A stretch of 64,000 nucleotides of DNA from an uncultured Bacteroidales bacterium (GTDB lineage: Bacteria; Bacteroidota; Bacteroidia; Bacteroidales; Paludibacteraceae): positions 1 through 64,000 of the forward strand of contig CAMHSB010000008.1 in the NCBI GenBank assembly GCA_946187695.1. The letters are read 5' to 3'. The notes beneath the pieces were generated by a model. That model saw only the letters and a list, made by a program, of their open reading frames with translations. It was not told the DNA's origin and made no database searches. Positions 47,466-58,123 of the stretch are shown here, piece by piece. The stretch's first letter is position 1. The number at the start of each line of letters is the position of its first letter. The position numbers and the translations under genes are program-made.

Positions 47466-47783
47466 ATGAAAAATCAGTGTAGCACACAGCAACTCAGTTT
47501 TAACTTCGAGTTTGAGCAGGTTTCTACCGCCCCTGTCGAGGTAAAGAAAGAAATCATAGTGCAGCAGCCAAAGCCGGTAGCAAAGCAGCCGGTCAAGAAA
47601 GCACCGCATTTCACGAAAGCCGATTTCGAGGAAATCCTCGCCGTTGAGAATGATTTAATAAATGGTCGTGGCGCATGGCTCTATTCCCAATTGGAAAAAG
47701 AGCTTGCGCGCGAGCGCAAAAGAGCACAGGCGGAGCGGCAGTTTGAAGCCCTCCGCGCAGAATCTTATAAATATAATTTCTAA
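47466..47783 (+). CDS. Hypothetical protein
   Basis: ORF MKNQCSTQQLSFNFEFEQVST... Confidence 0.6.
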   Translation: MKNQCSTQQLSFNFEFEQVSTAPVEVKKEIIVQQPKPVAKQPVKKAPHFTKADFEEILAVENDLINGRGAWLYSQLEKELARERKRAQAERQFEALRAESYKYNF

Positions 47784-47797
47784 AATCCGTATTAGTT

Positions 47798-48034
47798 ATG
47801 ATTACTCTTGAACAAATCCTTTGTCGCTGTACCGATGAGCAGTTGGAATCGCTCATGTCTTCAGCCCAAGCCATCATGCAGCATTTTGAGTACGTTTCCG
47901 GTCATTCTGCCACGTATCTCGCAGGCGAGAACGAGCAGTATTGGAAAGTGTACGGCATTAACGCTATGGCGTTTACCGAGTTGGCGCAGCGCGCGCAGGG
48001 CAAGCACAGGCGCGTCCTCGGTCCTATCGGTTGA
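47798..48034 (+). CDS. Hypothetical protein
   Basis: ORF MITLEQILCRCTDEQLESLM... Confidence 0.6.
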   Translation: MITLEQILCRCTDEQLESLMSSAQAIMQHFEYVSGHSATYLAGENEQYWKVYGINAMAFTELAQRAQGKHRRVLGPIG

Positions 48035-48036
48035 GG

Positions 48037-48060
48037 AAGGCTCGCTTCGGCGGGCTTTTT
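48037..48060 (+). terminator. Intrinsic terminator-like hairpin
   Basis: AAGGCTCGC-TTCG-GCGGGCTTTTT. Confidence 0.6.
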
Positions 48061-48338
48061 CCCGACGGGCGGGCGTATCTTCAGCACCACCGGCAGCTTG
48101 GTCTTTGGCGCGACTTGCACCTTGGTATTTTGTTCGACTATTTTTATTTGGGCGTTCCTCCATAGTTCTGCAGATCATCCTCTCCAGAGCTACGTCGGTC
48201 GGGCTTTGCAGGGGTTCACAAGTTCCGCATTAGTACCTAATACCGTAGCCCTTCCAATCCCTAACGCGGGCGAAAAAATCAAGATTTTTTCTATTTTTGT
48301 TTCAAAATTATGATTTCTAATAGAATATCAGCAAAATA

Positions 48339-48370
48339 TTTGTATATGTCAGATTTTTTTCGTACCTTTG
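48339..48370 (+). promoter_or_regulatory. -33/-7 promoter of the giant-protein operon
   Basis: TTTG 48339-48342, 20 nt, TACCTTTG 48363-48370. Confidence 0.75.
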
Positions 48371-48399
48371 CGCCGCAAACGTCGCAAATAAACAGAAAC

Positions 48400-48447
48400 A
48401 TGGATCACAGAGCATATCTTATATCGGTTTTTGCGCGCACGTATTAG
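48400..48447 (+). CDS. Possible 15-aa leader peptide (MDHRAYLISVFARTY)
   Basis: First ATG after the promoter, in the leader of the giant ORF. Confidence 0.3.
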   Translation: MDHRAYLISVFARTY

Positions 48448-48487
48448 CGTATTAAAAGAACAGCAGAAATAAAAACACAACCAAAAT

Positions 48488-51400
48488 ATGAGAAACAAAC
48501 TGTTTTTACTTATCCTTCTTTTGTGCTCCTTGTTCATTGGTGTGAACAGAGCCGAGGCAAATGATTTTTTGGAGTTAGAAAAGCACTACTCGGCGTATAC
48601 AGCCGGAGCGAACAAAGTGCATTTCAAGTTACCTATTTACTCGCGTGGTGCATACGACTACTATGTATCCACCAACGACCAGGGCGAGTCGTATGTGTAC
48701 TACAAGCTGAACGGCTCGGAGTACAAGATTTTCTCCTATAGTAGCGAACGCGCCAGCGACGGCCCGAGTGCGGACGACGACAAAGCGTACGGTCGCGCGT
48801 GGGTGAAAGCCTACAGCGGCAGAGGTATCGTGGAGATCACGAACATCCACGACGGCCAACGCAAGGTGGTGCCGAATGACAATCAGGAGCACGCGTACGA
48901 CGTGAAGAAAGTGGCGGAGCCGGACAACGACAAGGACAATGTGACTTGGGTGGAGATAGACTGGTATCCGCAGGAGGCGCTGGACGGAGAGACCTTCAAC
49001 ATCGGTACGGAGGTGAAGATCAGTAAGCGTATGACGGGTAATATCAACTACACGAAGAGCTGGATCCTGGCTACTGATATCAAAGGAAATAGCAATATGA
49101 TTCAGGCGCAGTTGTACGACCCGTATTTCTATACGGTCAACAATGCCGGCGTGACGGGATACGGTAACGCGGCGGTGCCGTATATGGTGTTCTATGACCC
49201 GAAGAGTTATCATACCTCGTTGGATGCAACGGAGTTTCAAGCCGCGGACCGATCGGGTAATATCTTTGTGCCAACGACCGATACGGTGCAGGAGAATTTC
49301 TATGCCACCTTCCAGATATACCGAATGAAGACACCTCAGGAGGTGATGAGTACGCAGATGACCACCAAGGTGGATATCCCGCCTTACCACCGTATCTATA
49401 ATTTCGAAGCGGAGGAGGAGAAGGATGCTACCGGTACCTACACGGGTAACAATGTGCTGCATTGGACGATTAAGAACCCTCGGCTGGTGGACCTGGTTGA
49501 TGGGGATTATTTCGAGATCCAGCGCGCGTTGAAGGAGGATTTCTCGGACGCCCAACAGTTAGGTATCCAGCGGATGATGCGCGATTCTATCGGTTATTAT
49601 ACCTTCCAGGACAACAGCCGTGAGATATGGACCGGCAATGCGGCGGTTCGGACCGATACGGTGGATGCACAATGGAAAACAACCCTAAAACATTTCTATA
49701 TCTATGATGATAACGGCACGTTGCTCCTTGATGTGTCGGCTACGCTCACGTGCAACAAAGGCCATATGGCAGCTGTGCCTGTTTATTACCGTATCCGCCG
49801 TGCGACCTCTTCTGTATGGGGATGGGTGGACGGTTTCTCGCGACAGGTGACGCTCTACAAGCATAACTTCCTGGCGCCTCTGGCGAATCAGCAAGAGAAC
49901 TATATCAAGGATGCGGAGTGGGAGAAGAACCATAAGGTGCATTTTCAATTCAAGATTGACAACTCCGAGATTCAAGTGCTCCCGCTGAGTAAGGAAGACT
50001 GCTCGCTGAATTATACTATCAACAGCGCTTATACGGAAGGAACCACCTCCTTTACTATCGCCTATGAGAAATATGCCTATTATACGGTCAATCCCAAAGA
50101 CTATTTGACGTTCCGCGTGCTGAATGCGGAGAAGAGTGTCATCCGAGACTGGCAACGTATGGACGCCGGTACGTATGACATCCCGATGGGAGGTATGGTA
50201 CAGGTGAATGTGGATAAAGGTGTACGCAGTTCGCATAAGTCATATGAGTTCACGGTGTGGGGAAATAGTACCATCAAGTGTAAGTCCACATACTTGATGG
50301 CGGAAGATTTTATCGACATCGGGTTTGATGGTCCTTCCTCGCCTGACTTTAGTGTATACGAGCCGGTTATCAAAGACAGTTTGTTCAAAAAGTTGCAAAC
50401 CGAATATGCGAAAGGCTACGGTCGTTGTATGTGGGATCGAACCGCACGTCTCATCCTCCGGCGAACGATCCAAGAGACCGGAGAGTTTTCGGAGTTTATC
50501 ATTCCGCAAGATAGTATCAAGCGTCAGGATGACGGTTCATGGATAGCGACCTATTCTGATGTGGCGGACAAAGCCTGCACGCATTATTCGTATTCCGTGC
50601 GTATTGACCAGTCCAAGTCCGACCTGCATGTACAAGACTCCACACAGTTGCAGCCAAAGGCCATAAGTGGTCCGAGTCTCTATTTCGACGAAGCGGCTAC
50701 CATCACCTCCTTTACGGCGAGTGAGGGAGATGCTGTGGGACATCATAAACGCGGAGTCAAGCTGGAGTGGATGGCGTCCTCTACGGCGGTAGATCAATAT
50801 GTGCTGCGCCGTGTAGCGAAGAATAGTGATGCAGCGCCGGACACGATTTACATCGGTTTGGACAATAATTTCTTTGACGAGACAGCTGTGCCGAACCAAC
50901 GATATACTTATTCGATCACGGCGGTATATGACTGCAACGGCAAGTCTTCACGCAACAGTGCCGAGGCGGTAGGTTGGCGTAGTCCGTACGGTGAGATTAG
51001 CGGTAGTGTCCTGATGCCGGATAACAGTGGTTTGGCAGGCGTTACCGTAACAATTACGGGTGATGGGTTACCGGTTACTGGTTTACAGTGCGTCACCGAT
51101 CCTACCGGCACCTTTAAATTCGACAGCTTGACATACAATATAGCCACAGGCTCTAATTATTCGATTATCCCGACGCATTCGTATGCGGTGTTCAGTTTCA
51201 ATAATACCACAGCTCCGACGGCTTCTATCGGCCTATCGACGGATAATGCGGTGGTGGAAGGCCTCAATTTTGCGAACACTTCTACTGTGCGTCTGACGGG
51301 ACGGGCATTGTATAAGTACTCGACCATTCCGGTAGCCGGAGCTATGTTCACGCTCAACGGCGACACCGTTCGTCGCAACGGAGCACCGGTGAAGACCGGC

Positions 51401-54400
51401 ACGGATGGTAATTTCGAATTGACGCTGTCCAAACGTCAACCGTATGTCTTGCGTATCGTCAAACACGGTCATACCTTCGAGGGCGACGGTATCTTGCGTT
51501 TAGAGCAGGGTAAGGATACCTTCACGCTGGATGCTCCGGAAGACGGTGTGCGGTTCTACGATATGACCACAGTGCGCCTTGTCGGTCGCGTAGCCGGTGG
51601 TATCGACCAGCGCGACCTGCCCGAAGCCTTCGGTTTGGGAACGAACAACTTAGGTGATGACCTGCAACTGGTGCTCCAGCTGGAGGGTGATAACATCGCG
51701 CAGATAGTGCATGACCCCAATGACCAGACGCGCGACACCGTACAACAACGCGTTCAGTATGCATCCGTCAAGAGGGACGAATCTGCGGTTGTCACCAATA
51801 CGCTCTTTGAGAAGAAGCGTATCACGATTCAGCCGGATCCGAAGACGGGAGAGTATGCCGTGGATTTATACCCTGTCAAGTACAAAGTGGTACAGGCTAC
51901 CGCCAAAGGTTACGCTACGCTTTTTGCCGCAGGGCAGGGTAGTGAGGTCATCGACCTGACGAATGCGCCGCTGGATGTGACGAAGAACTATTATAATCAG
52001 GATAGCGCGATATACAATGCCGTGTATGACCGCATCTACCGTTCGCCTGTCAAAGTGCATCTCAAGCAACTCCTATATGGTACGGAGCAAGATGGATACG
52101 GCGAACCCTCTATCTCGGTCAGCGGATTCGACCTGTCCCGGAAAGAGAAAGTACAACTGTACACCAAAAACAGTGACGGCACCGTCACTTATACCTTGGG
52201 CCACCCGCTCTTCCAGTACAACCGCCGCTATCAGTTTGAAGCGGAGGCATTCGAAGATTATTATTACAACAATGACGAGACAGCCAAACTGGACCGTGTT
52301 CCGCAACGAGGAGGCAAGGTAATCGTCCATAACGGTATGCATAGCGCTACGGAGCAACTGCCGTACGAGCTCGACCGCTTGGGTAAAAACAGCAATGTAT
52401 GGCTGTTGGTAGATCATATCCAGACCCAGACCTACGGTGAAGATGCACTCAGTACGGTCAGCATCGCCCTGGAGCAAGAAGGCAACACGGTGGAGACAGA
52501 CGCCTTCCAAGCCTTTGTGATAGGAGATGTCATTCAGGCGAACGAACTGACCACTGCCGATGCGGATATTACGCTGCTCGACATCATCCGTGACCCGGGA
52601 GGAAACGGTAGCTCCGCATGGGTGGAGAACGGTACCACGTATAACTACGGCTATACCGAGAGTTATGACTGGAAAGGCGGTATCAACCTTACTCCGAAAT
52701 ACGGACTGAACATATCGAATGATATCGGTATTGTCACAGCGCCGTCCGGTGCCGGTTCGTATATCGGTAGCAATTATACGTCCAGCAAGCAGTTGTCCTT
52801 CACTATTCCTATCACGCACGAATGGGCATGGGGCTATAAATATTCTTATACCTTCACCACCACCGATAAAATCTCCACATCGTCCAGCCATGCCAAAGCC
52901 GGCGTAGGTTCGAATGCGGATGTGTTCGTCGGCGTGATGAACAGTCAATTGACCGGTAAAGCGAAGTCTATCGCCGTCATCAATGATACCATCTTCCAGG
53001 CGCGTCAGCCGGCTATTCAGGCAGGCACGATGCATGTGCTCGCCAGCGGTACCGGCGCAGACAACAAGCCGTATTACCTCGTGACGGGTGAAAAGGTCGT
53101 CATGGGTTCCGGTATCACGAATAGCTTCGCCTATTCGCAGTATTATATTATGGAGAGCGTGCTCCCGCAGCTGGCGATGCAGCGTCAGAACCTGCTAACA
53201 ATCTTCCCGGACTCGGCTTCCGCGCAAGCGGCTGCGAATGCATCGGATGACGTCGTATATTGGTATATCGATTCGTTGACGAGCGTCAGTCTGCATGACA
53301 CGCTGGCGAAAGACTCGTATCGGATGATATTGCCGACTAATAGCACGAAGGCCTATCCGAACCGCGTGGCTGCAATCGATAATATCATCCAGAAATGGTG
53401 TACTATCCTTATCTATAACGAGGCGGAGAAAGTAGCGGCGCGTCAGTCCGGTCAACATGTAGGTACCTATTCCGTCAATGCCGGAACAACCCTCTCGCAC
53501 TCCGACAGTTATTCGGCTACTGCCAACTACAACGAACTGCCGCAAGGAATGGGATTAATCGGTAAGGACGCCGCTTCGGCTGCTACCTCCAATGCCCAAA
53601 ATCTTCTCAAGGATGCTATCAAAAACTTCAGCGCCTTCTGGGGTAGTGATAGTCAGAAACGCTTCGGAACCACCATCACGGATGCTATCTCGGCCATGTT
53701 CAAGGACGAGAAGAACCCGAACGGAAGCGGCCATAAGACACAGTCGCAGTTAGGTACGGTGACGAACGCGTCCAAATGGACGATGAGTTTCGATCCCGTG
53801 CTGGATTTCAATTCCGATGCGCGTACGTCGAATGAAAAGACCGTCAAGAAATCCTGCGGTTTCACCATCGTGCCGGATGCGCAGGGCGATATCACCGTTT
53901 CGGTCTATCGGGCAGAGGTGGATAGCCTGTGGAAGGCCACGACCGGTACTATCGTCAACAAAGTGGGCGAGTCCAACAACGACGATATACTTTACGGTTC
54001 GTACGTCTTCTTCACGCAAGCGGGCGCTACCTATTGCGTACACGAAAAAGAGGAGAAGACGCAGTTCTACAACAAAGGTACGGTCATCAACAACGGGACG
54101 ATGGCTTTGGCTCTGCCTGAACTGAGCATCGACCGCCATGAGGTAAGCAGTGTGCCGGCGGATCAGCGCGCCGTCTTCCATATCGAACTCAAGAACGAAG
54201 GACAAGTGCAATACGGTCTGGCGAACACCGGAACGACCTTCTCGCTCTCCCTCACGGGTGACAGCAACCCTCACGGCGCGAAGGTCTATATCAACGGTGC
54301 ACCGCTCGTGCAAGGACTCGACTATTTCCTCACGCCGGGACAATCCATCACGCAAGTGCTGGAGGTGGAACGAGGCGAAGTGGATGACTACGACAACCTG

Positions 54401-57400
54401 ACCCTCTATTTCCGCCTTGCCGACTGCCCGAAGACCTATGCGATGCTGCAGTTCTCGGCGCACTTCATGCCGGAATCCAGTCCGGTCAGCATCGAGATGC
54501 CGCGTCAGAACTGGGTGATGAATACCCTCTCGCCGCACGATTCTATCGGATACTACCTGCCGGTGGACATCGGCGGATTCAATATCCATCATAAGAACTT
54601 CGACCATATCGAGTTCCAATATAAACTCTCCACGGAGAGCGAGGAGAAATGGGAGAACCAATGTTCGTTCTACGCCAGCGACAGCCTCTATGCACTCGCT
54701 ACAGGCAATAAAGCGATGATTGAGAACGGACGTATTCCGCAGTTCCGTTTCTACGGTGAGCGGGACCCGATGGAGCAGCAATATGACCTGCGCGCCGTCT
54801 GCTTCTGCCGCTACGGTTCGGGATTTGTAACGAAGGCTTCGCCTGTTATCCGTGGAACGAAAGACACCCGTCCTCCGCGTGTGTTCGGCGATCCCGAACC
54901 GGCGAATGCCATCCTCGGTATAGGCGACCATCTGTTGCTGCGGTTCAATGAACCGATAGCCGGTAATTACCTCGATGAGGATAATAACTTCCAACTCCTC
55001 GGCATCACCAACCATACCGGTATCTCCGCCTCGACGGCAATCCTGTTCAGAGGAACGGCTGATTCGTATGCCGCCTCCTCCGTGGAGCGTAGTCTGACCG
55101 ACAAATCCTTCACGGTGGAGATGATGGTGAAGCCGACGTCTCCGTACAATGATGAAGTATTCTTCACCCACGGTGACAAAGGCAAAGGATTGATCTTCGG
55201 AAAGACCGCTGATAACCGCCTCTATGCGCAGATAGGTGGCCTCACGACGTACTACTCTAAAAAGTTGGCAGACCCGATGTTGGCATTCACGCGTGTGGCT
55301 GTCACCTATTCCAAAGAGAATGGTTTCAGCTTCTATGTAGGTACGGTAGATATGACCGAACCGTCAGCACTGTCTTCGAAAAACATCGAATACTCCCTCT
55401 CTGCACCGCTCATCTTCGGTCAGGGCTATGCGGGTCAGATGCTGGAGGCACGCGTATGGACCAAGGCATTGACGCTCGAAGAGATAGCCGCCACTTTTGA
55501 CCATTACCTGACGGGATACGAACAAGAGTTATTGGCTTACTATCGCATGAGCGAAGGTAAGGGTGAATTGGTGAAAGACCATGCACACGGTGCTACGCTC
55601 TCGTTGCACGGTTGCACATGGAATAAACTGCAAGGCTTCTCGGTTCAACTGGTTAAAGAGCAGCGTGTCGAGTTGATAGGCAACCTCTTCGGACGCTCCA
55701 AAGTGTATGATGCTACCCTTATGTTCTGGTTCCGTACCACGGACGATGCTGCCGAGCGTGCGAACCTCTTCAGTGCCGGACGTACGGACGATAAACACGG
55801 CGCGCTCATCGCGCTGGAGAACGGTAACATTGTACTGTGCTCCGACTCGCTCACCTGGATCGGTTCTGTCAACTATGCCGACGGCGAATGGCATCATGTC
55901 GTGCTGTCTATCAACCGCACGTATAACAACGCCGCCCTGTTTGTGGACGGCAGTCTGATTCAGACTTTCCCCGCAACCGTTGCAGCCGGTGCGCAAGGCG
56001 ATATGTACTTGGGAGGTAACTTCGCCGGTAACATCGATGAGTTCGCTGTGTTCGAGCAAGCACTGCCGAAATCGCTTGTGGAGGCGTATGACAACATCGC
56101 TCTCGTGGGAGACGAGATGGGTCTGATCGCTTACCTGCCGTTCGAAGAGCAGTTCCTCAACCCCAACGGCAAACTCGAACAACGCTTCTCTATCAACGAC
56201 CGTCGTCAGTTCAAAGATCCGGCTACCGGCAAGGTGATAGACAAAATACTGCCACTCGTAGATGGCGACATCACGGCACTGGCAGATAAGACGCAGAACG
56301 CACCTGTCACCAGTCACGGGGCATTGACCAAACTGAACTTCGACTGGTCGTTCAACGGCGATGAACTGATGATTAACCTCAATATGCTTGACCGCGAGAT
56401 TAACAAGCAGTCTATCTATGTCACTGTGCGCGATGTGGAGGACCTCAACGGCAACCCGATGCGTTCGCCTATCACTTGGACCGCTTTTGTGGATCATAAC
56501 AGTCTCAAATGGGCAGAAAAACAACTGACTATATGGGGTCGATACGGCATGGAAGATTCGAATAACTACACCGTCACACAGATCATCAACATGAGCGGTA
56601 AGCGCCATACGTATAAGATTGAGTCGTTGCCCGACTGGCTTACTGTGGATCAAACTTACGGTACGATAGAGCCATTAGGCGAGTTGTCTATCAAACTGGT
56701 ATATAAGCAGCCTATGCCGGTAGGTACGTATGGCGACCTTATCTACGTCGTGGACGAAGATGGTTTGGCGGAACCGCTGCAAATCGAATACATGGTAGAA
56801 GCCTTCCCGCCATACATCGATGTGGACGAATCCAAATACCCGCTGAACATGTCCATTTGCGGTCAGGTGAAGATAAACAATATCTACGACTCCGACGAGA
56901 ACGATATCATCTATGCGATTTATCGCAACGAGTGTATCGGCAAAGCCAACGTGGACTACGATAACACCGCTAATACCTCCAATGTCTATCTCACGATCTT
57001 CGGTAACGAAGCGATGACGGGTAAGACGGTGAATTTCATCCTATGGCAGGCATCCACCGGGCGTACATATAACCTGATTGTCGATCGGGATGTACAGTTC
57101 CGTGCAGGTGATGTCCATGGTTGCGGAAACGAAGCACAGGTACTCTTCACCACCGGTGGTAGTGAGACACAGAATATCGACATCTATTCCGGTTGGAACT
57201 GGATATCGTTCAATCTGAACCTCAATGAAACCACAGGTATAATTCGTAATATGCTGACGGCGAACGAACCGTGGAAAGAAGGCGACCTCATCAAGAACCC
57301 CTCCACCCAGCAGTTCGTCACTTATTCGGAGGCCATGGATGCCTTCCTCGGTACTATCAAGACCTTGAACTACCGCGATATGTATATGATGTATGCCGCC

Positions 57401-58123
57401 GGAGGCAATACGATGCATATCAGTGGTGATCCGCTGCCGGAAGACAAGATGGAGATCACGGTTAAGGGTGGTGGCGAATGGAGTCCGATGCCGTGCTTGT
57501 TACAACAAGCAACGACCATCACCGAAGCCTTCGCCGGCTATTATGACAATGCCACTCCGGGTGATATGGTGAAGGCACATAATCGCTTCGCCGTCTTCTC
57601 GCCCGACCGAAAATGGGTAGGTGACCTCACTGCTTTCCGTCCGGGCGAAGGATACTTCTTCAAGCGCCTTGCTGAATCAGATGTAACGATCAAGTTCTAC
57701 AGCAAGGCCGCTAACGCGCCGCAACGCGCTCCGAAGTTCAACGGCAAAGCCGCTACGAACATGACGATGATCTGTAAGGTTGAAGGAGTGAATGAATTAA
57801 TGAATGAGGGAGTTAAGGCGTTCAGCGGTGATGAACTCGTAGGTATCGCAACGCCGATTGAACTGAACAACGAAACGCTCTACTTCTTAACGGTTTCGTC
57901 TGACTTTGCTGACGAACTTCGCTTCGAAACAGAAGATGGGACCCCGCTTCGTGCCGAGCAGCCTATACGATACACCTCTGATGCCCATCACGGTTCGTTA
58001 AAGGCTCCTATTATCCTGAAACCCGGCGAGACCAGCCGTCCGTATAAGATCATCGAAGATCAACATGTAGTAATCATTAAAAATGGCGAAAAGTATGATA
58101 TCGATGGAAAAAAACTTCAATAA
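48488..58123 (+). CDS. 3211-aa secreted multidomain surface protein (Fn3-like, carboxypeptidase-regulatory-like and two LamG-like segments, C-terminal tail)
   Basis: Signal peptide; GSVLMPDNSGLAGVTVTITGDG; SFTVEMMVKPTS.. and DATLMFWFRTTDDAA.. LamG-like; tail KIIEDQHVVIIKNGEKYDIDGKKLQ. Confidence 0.88.
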   Translation: MRNKLFLLILLLCSLFIGVNRAEANDFLELEKHYSAYTAGANKVHFKLPIYSRGAYDYYVSTNDQGESYVYYKLNGSEYKIFSYSSERASDGPSADDDKAYGRAWVKAYSGRGIVEITNIHDGQRKVVPNDNQEHAYDVKKVAEPDNDKDNVTWVEIDWYPQEALDGETFNIGTEVKISKRMTGNINYTKSWILATDIKGNSNMIQAQLYDPYFYTVNNAGVTGYGNAAVPYMVFYDPKSYHTSLDATEFQAADRSGNIFVPTTDTVQENFYATFQIYRMKTPQEVMSTQMTTKVDIPPYHRIYNFEAEEEKDATGTYTGNNVLHWTIKNPRLVDLVDGDYFEIQRALKEDFSDAQQLGIQRMMRDSIGYYTFQDNSREIWTGNAAVRTDTVDAQWKTTLKHFYIYDDNGTLLLDVSATLTCNKGHMAAVPVYYRIRRATSSVWGWVDGFSRQVTLYKHNFLAPLANQQENYIKDAEWEKNHKVHFQFKIDNSEIQVLPLSKEDCSLNYTINSAYTEGTTSFTIAYEKYAYYTVNPKDYLTFRVLNAEKSVIRDWQRMDAGTYDIPMGGMVQVNVDKGVRSSHKSYEFTVWGNSTIKCKSTYLMAEDFIDIGFDGPSSPDFSVYEPVIKDSLFKKLQTEYAKGYGRCMWDRTARLILRRTIQETGEFSEFIIPQDSIKRQDDGSWIATYSDVADKACTHYSYSVRIDQSKSDLHVQDSTQLQPKAISGPSLYFDEAATITSFTASEGDAVGHHKRGVKLEWMASSTAVDQYVLRRVAKNSDAAPDTIYIGLDNNFFDETAVPNQRYTYSITAVYDCNGKSSRNSAEAVGWRSPYGEISGSVLMPDNSGLAGVTVTITGDGLPVTGLQCVTDPTGTFKFDSLTYNIATGSNYSIIPTHSYAVFSFNNTTAPTASIGLSTDNAVVEGLNFANTSTVRLTGRALYKYSTIPVAGAMFTLNGDTVRRNGAPVKTGTDGNFELTLSKRQPYVLRIVKHGHTFEGDGILRLEQGKDTFTLDAPEDGVRFYDMTTVRLVGRVAGGIDQRDLPEAFGLGTNNLGDDLQLVLQLEGDNIAQIVHDPNDQTRDTVQQRVQYASVKRDESAVVTNTLFEKKRITIQPDPKTGEYAVDLYPVKYKVVQATAKGYATLFAAGQGSEVIDLTNAPLDVTKNYYNQDSAIYNAVYDRIYRSPVKVHLKQLLYGTEQDGYGEPSISVSGFDLSRKEKVQLYTKNSDGTVTYTLGHPLFQYNRRYQFEAEAFEDYYYNNDETAKLDRVPQRGGKVIVHNGMHSATEQLPYELDRLGKNSNVWLLVDHIQTQTYGEDALSTVSIALEQEGNTVETDAFQAFVIGDVIQANELTTADADITLLDIIRDPGGNGSSAWVENGTTYNYGYTESYDWKGGINLTPKYGLNISNDIGIVTAPSGAGSYIGSNYTSSKQLSFTIPITHEWAWGYKYSYTFTTTDKISTSSSHAKAGVGSNADVFVGVMNSQLTGKAKSIAVINDTIFQARQPAIQAGTMHVLASGTGADNKPYYLVTGEKVVMGSGITNSFAYSQYYIMESVLPQLAMQRQNLLTIFPDSASAQAAANASDDVVYWYIDSLTSVSLHDTLAKDSYRMILPTNSTKAYPNRVAAIDNIIQKWCTILIYNEAEKVAARQSGQHVGTYSVNAGTTLSHSDSYSATANYNELPQGMGLIGKDAASAATSNAQNLLKDAIKNFSAFWGSDSQKRFGTTITDAISAMFKDEKNPNGSGHKTQSQLGTVTNASKWTMSFDPVLDFNSDARTSNEKTVKKSCGFTIVPDAQGDITVSVYRAEVDSLWKATTGTIVNKVGESNNDDILYGSYVFFTQAGATYCVHEKEEKTQFYNKGTVINNGTMALALPELSIDRHEVSSVPADQRAVFHIELKNEGQVQYGLANTGTTFSLSLTGDSNPHGAKVYINGAPLVQGLDYFLTPGQSITQVLEVERGEVDDYDNLTLYFRLADCPKTYAMLQFSAHFMPESSPVSIEMPRQNWVMNTLSPHDSIGYYLPVDIGGFNIHHKNFDHIEFQYKLSTESEEKWENQCSFYASDSLYALATGNKAMIENGRIPQFRFYGERDPMEQQYDLRAVCFCRYGSGFVTKASPVIRGTKDTRPPRVFGDPEPANAILGIGDHLLLRFNEPIAGNYLDEDNNFQLLGITNHTGISASTAILFRGTADSYAASSVERSLTDKSFTVEMMVKPTSPYNDEVFFTHGDKGKGLIFGKTADNRLYAQIGGLTTYYSKKLADPMLAFTRVAVTYSKENGFSFYVGTVDMTEPSALSSKNIEYSLSAPLIFGQGYAGQMLEARVWTKALTLEEIAATFDHYLTGYEQELLAYYRMSEGKGELVKDHAHGATLSLHGCTWNKLQGFSVQLVKEQRVELIGNLFGRSKVYDATLMFWFRTTDDAAERANLFSAGRTDDKHGALIALENGNIVLCSDSLTWIGSVNYADGEWHHVVLSINRTYNNAALFVDGSLIQTFPATVAAGAQGDMYLGGNFAGNIDEFAVFEQALPKSLVEAYDNIALVGDEMGLIAYLPFEEQFLNPNGKLEQRFSINDRRQFKDPATGKVIDKILPLVDGDITALADKTQNAPVTSHGALTKLNFDWSFNGDELMINLNMLDREINKQSIYVTVRDVEDLNGNPMRSPITWTAFVDHNSLKWAEKQLTIWGRYGMEDSNNYTVTQIINMSGKRHTYKIESLPDWLTVDQTYGTIEPLGELSIKLVYKQPMPVGTYGDLIYVVDEDGLAEPLQIEYMVEAFPPYIDVDESKYPLNMSICGQVKINNIYDSDENDIIYAIYRNECIGKANVDYDNTANTSNVYLTIFGNEAMTGKTVNFILWQASTGRTYNLIVDRDVQFRAGDVHGCGNEAQVLFTTGGSETQNIDIYSGWNWISFNLNLNETTGIIRNMLTANEPWKEGDLIKNPSTQQFVTYSEAMDAFLGTIKTLNYRDMYMMYAAGGNTMHISGDPLPEDKMEITVKGGGEWSPMPCLLQQATTITEAFAGYYDNATPGDMVKAHNRFAVFSPDRKWVGDLTAFRPGEGYFFKRLAESDVTIKFYSKAANAPQRAPKFNGKAATNMTMICKVEGVNELMNEGVKAFSGDELVGIATPIELNNETLYFLTVSSDFADELRFETEDGTPLRAEQPIRYTSDAHHGSLKAPIILKPGETSRPYKIIEDQHVVIIKNGEKYDIDGKKLQ

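Noticed and set aside
47808-48233. Overlapping plus and minus ORFs around 47.8-48.2 kb
   Set aside because: Alternative frames of the 47798 gene and its downstream spacer, low-complexity translations
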